6,078 bases of DNA, taken from NCBI GenBank assembly GCA_903870955.1, contig CAIQEX010000385.1:1-6078 (forward strand), read 5' to 3'. The notes below the pieces were generated by a model. That model had not been told where the DNA came from and ran no database searches. It saw only the letters and a program-made list of their open reading frames with translations. This DNA is from an uncultured beta proteobacterium. Its GTDB lineage: Bacteria > Pseudomonadota > Gammaproteobacteria > Burkholderiales > Burkholderiaceae_C. The stretch's first letter is position 1; every line of letters starts with the position of its first letter. Position numbers and translations under genes: made by a program. Positions 5,585 through 6,078 of this stretch are shown here, piece after piece.

Positions 5585-5628
5585 GGCTTGGAAGGAAATG
5601 GTTTTGCAAGGCGCAGTGCGATGAAGCG

Positions 5629-6078
5629 CTATTTTGCGTTGGCTTGGTTAACTTCGCTCAAAACTTGATCGACGTTGCGGCGAAGCTGTTTGGCCATGCC
5701 GGTTGCAAGGTCCAAGCGTCGCAGCAGCCAGGGCGAGAGGTCACTTTCAAAAGGATCTGGCAGGGCGAAGAGCCCGGATGCTGCGGACGCGGGTGCCGCC
5801 TCAGCCAGAAGGCTGGTGTCATGGCTCAGGATGGTGCCCAATTCCAGTGCCGTCTTTTTGAGCGGAGCATCAATATGGGCATGGGCCAGTTGACCGCGCC
5901 GCTGTAGCAGCATTGTCTTGACCGTGGTGAGTTGCGCCTGCAGCTGGTAGCTGTAGGCCAGCATTCGACCCAGCGGCTCCAGCGGCGGGCGCACTGCGCG
6001 CGGCTCGGAAAGTGAACGCTGTGTGGCCTGAACCAGTGCAGACAGGCTGTCGTAGGCCTCACGTCGTGCCAGACGCCA
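5629..6078 (-). CDS. FUSC-family membrane protein, C-terminal cytoplasmic tail (N-terminal part outside window)
   Basis: The frame is open from the right edge to a TAG at 5629-5631, giving the last 149 residues of a longer protein. A GTG at 5994 lies inside the reading frame but is not needed as a start. The segment is helical and contains no membrane span. It opens with RREAYDSLSALVQATQRSL, continues with PLEPLGRMLAYSYQLQAQLTT, and ends with helices including LLRRLDLATGMAKQLRRNVDQ. This resembles the C-terminal cytoplasmic domain of YccS/YhfK-type FUSC proteins, a family that includes the aromatic carboxylic acid exporter AaeB and fusaric acid resistance proteins. The recognition rests on the arrangement and the characteristic RREAY...L...P...L.L.Y segment, without a search. 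It is followed at 44 bp by the AroE-like gene in the same direction, hinting at shared transcription. Confidence 0.7.
   Translation of the reverse strand, partial: WRLARREAYDSLSALVQATQRSLSEPRAVRPPLEPLGRMLAYSYQLQAQLTTVKTMLLQRRGQLAHAHIDAPLKKTALELGTILSHDTSLLAEAAPASAASGLFALPDPFESDLSPWLLRRLDLATGMAKQLRRNVDQVLSEVNQANAK

Noticed and set aside
1..6078. CRISPR array, tRNA or rRNA gene, insertion sequence, phage or defence genes
   Set aside because: No spaced direct repeats, cloverleaf-like segments, transposase motifs or terminal repeats were seen; coding is nearly continuous with chromosomal-type genes.

Overview
The window looks like a GC-rich betaproteobacterial chromosome segment, most likely Burkholderiales and Comamonadaceae-like (Rhodoferax, Polaromonas or Variovorax type). 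This placement is inferred from base composition and from remembered protein similarity (DUF3297, bacterial MYG1, TAXI-type binding protein, FUSC protein); no database search was possible. The window is densely coded: eight genes, no RNA genes, no CRISPR, no insertion sequences and no gene-free stretch over 150 bases.

Layout. Three genes read leftward from about 1986: a DUF3297 small protein, a MYG1-family DHH-like hydrolase, and a membrane-anchored TAXI-type TRAP solute-binding protein that runs off the left edge. A 149-bp divergent intergenic region separates them from a rightward two-gene unit: a type I 3-dehydroquinate dehydratase (aroD) followed 5 bp later by a very small, degenerate ABC-type ATPase. 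This unit converges on a second leftward group. In transcription order that group is the C-terminal tail of a FUSC (YccS/YhfK/AaeB-like) membrane protein entering from the right edge, a shikimate-dehydrogenase-fold protein, and a DnaJ-like protein with an intact four-motif zinc finger.

Functional reading. The leftward left-hand genes look like housekeeping or conserved-unknown functions plus a substrate-binding protein. The middle and right parts have an aromatic or shikimate flavour: a catalytically complete type I dehydroquinase, an AroE-like protein that has lost the catalytic lysine and the substrate-binding Ser-x-Ser motif, and a FUSC-family protein (a family that includes aromatic-acid exporters). 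Whether these act together is inference.

The two observations most worth following up are the AroE-like protein with only half of the catalytic Lys/Asp dyad, and the orphan mini-ABC ATPase tied to aroD, which lacks the Walker B glutamate and the switch histidine and has no permease in view. No clearly new multi-gene system is demonstrated by the sequence alone.
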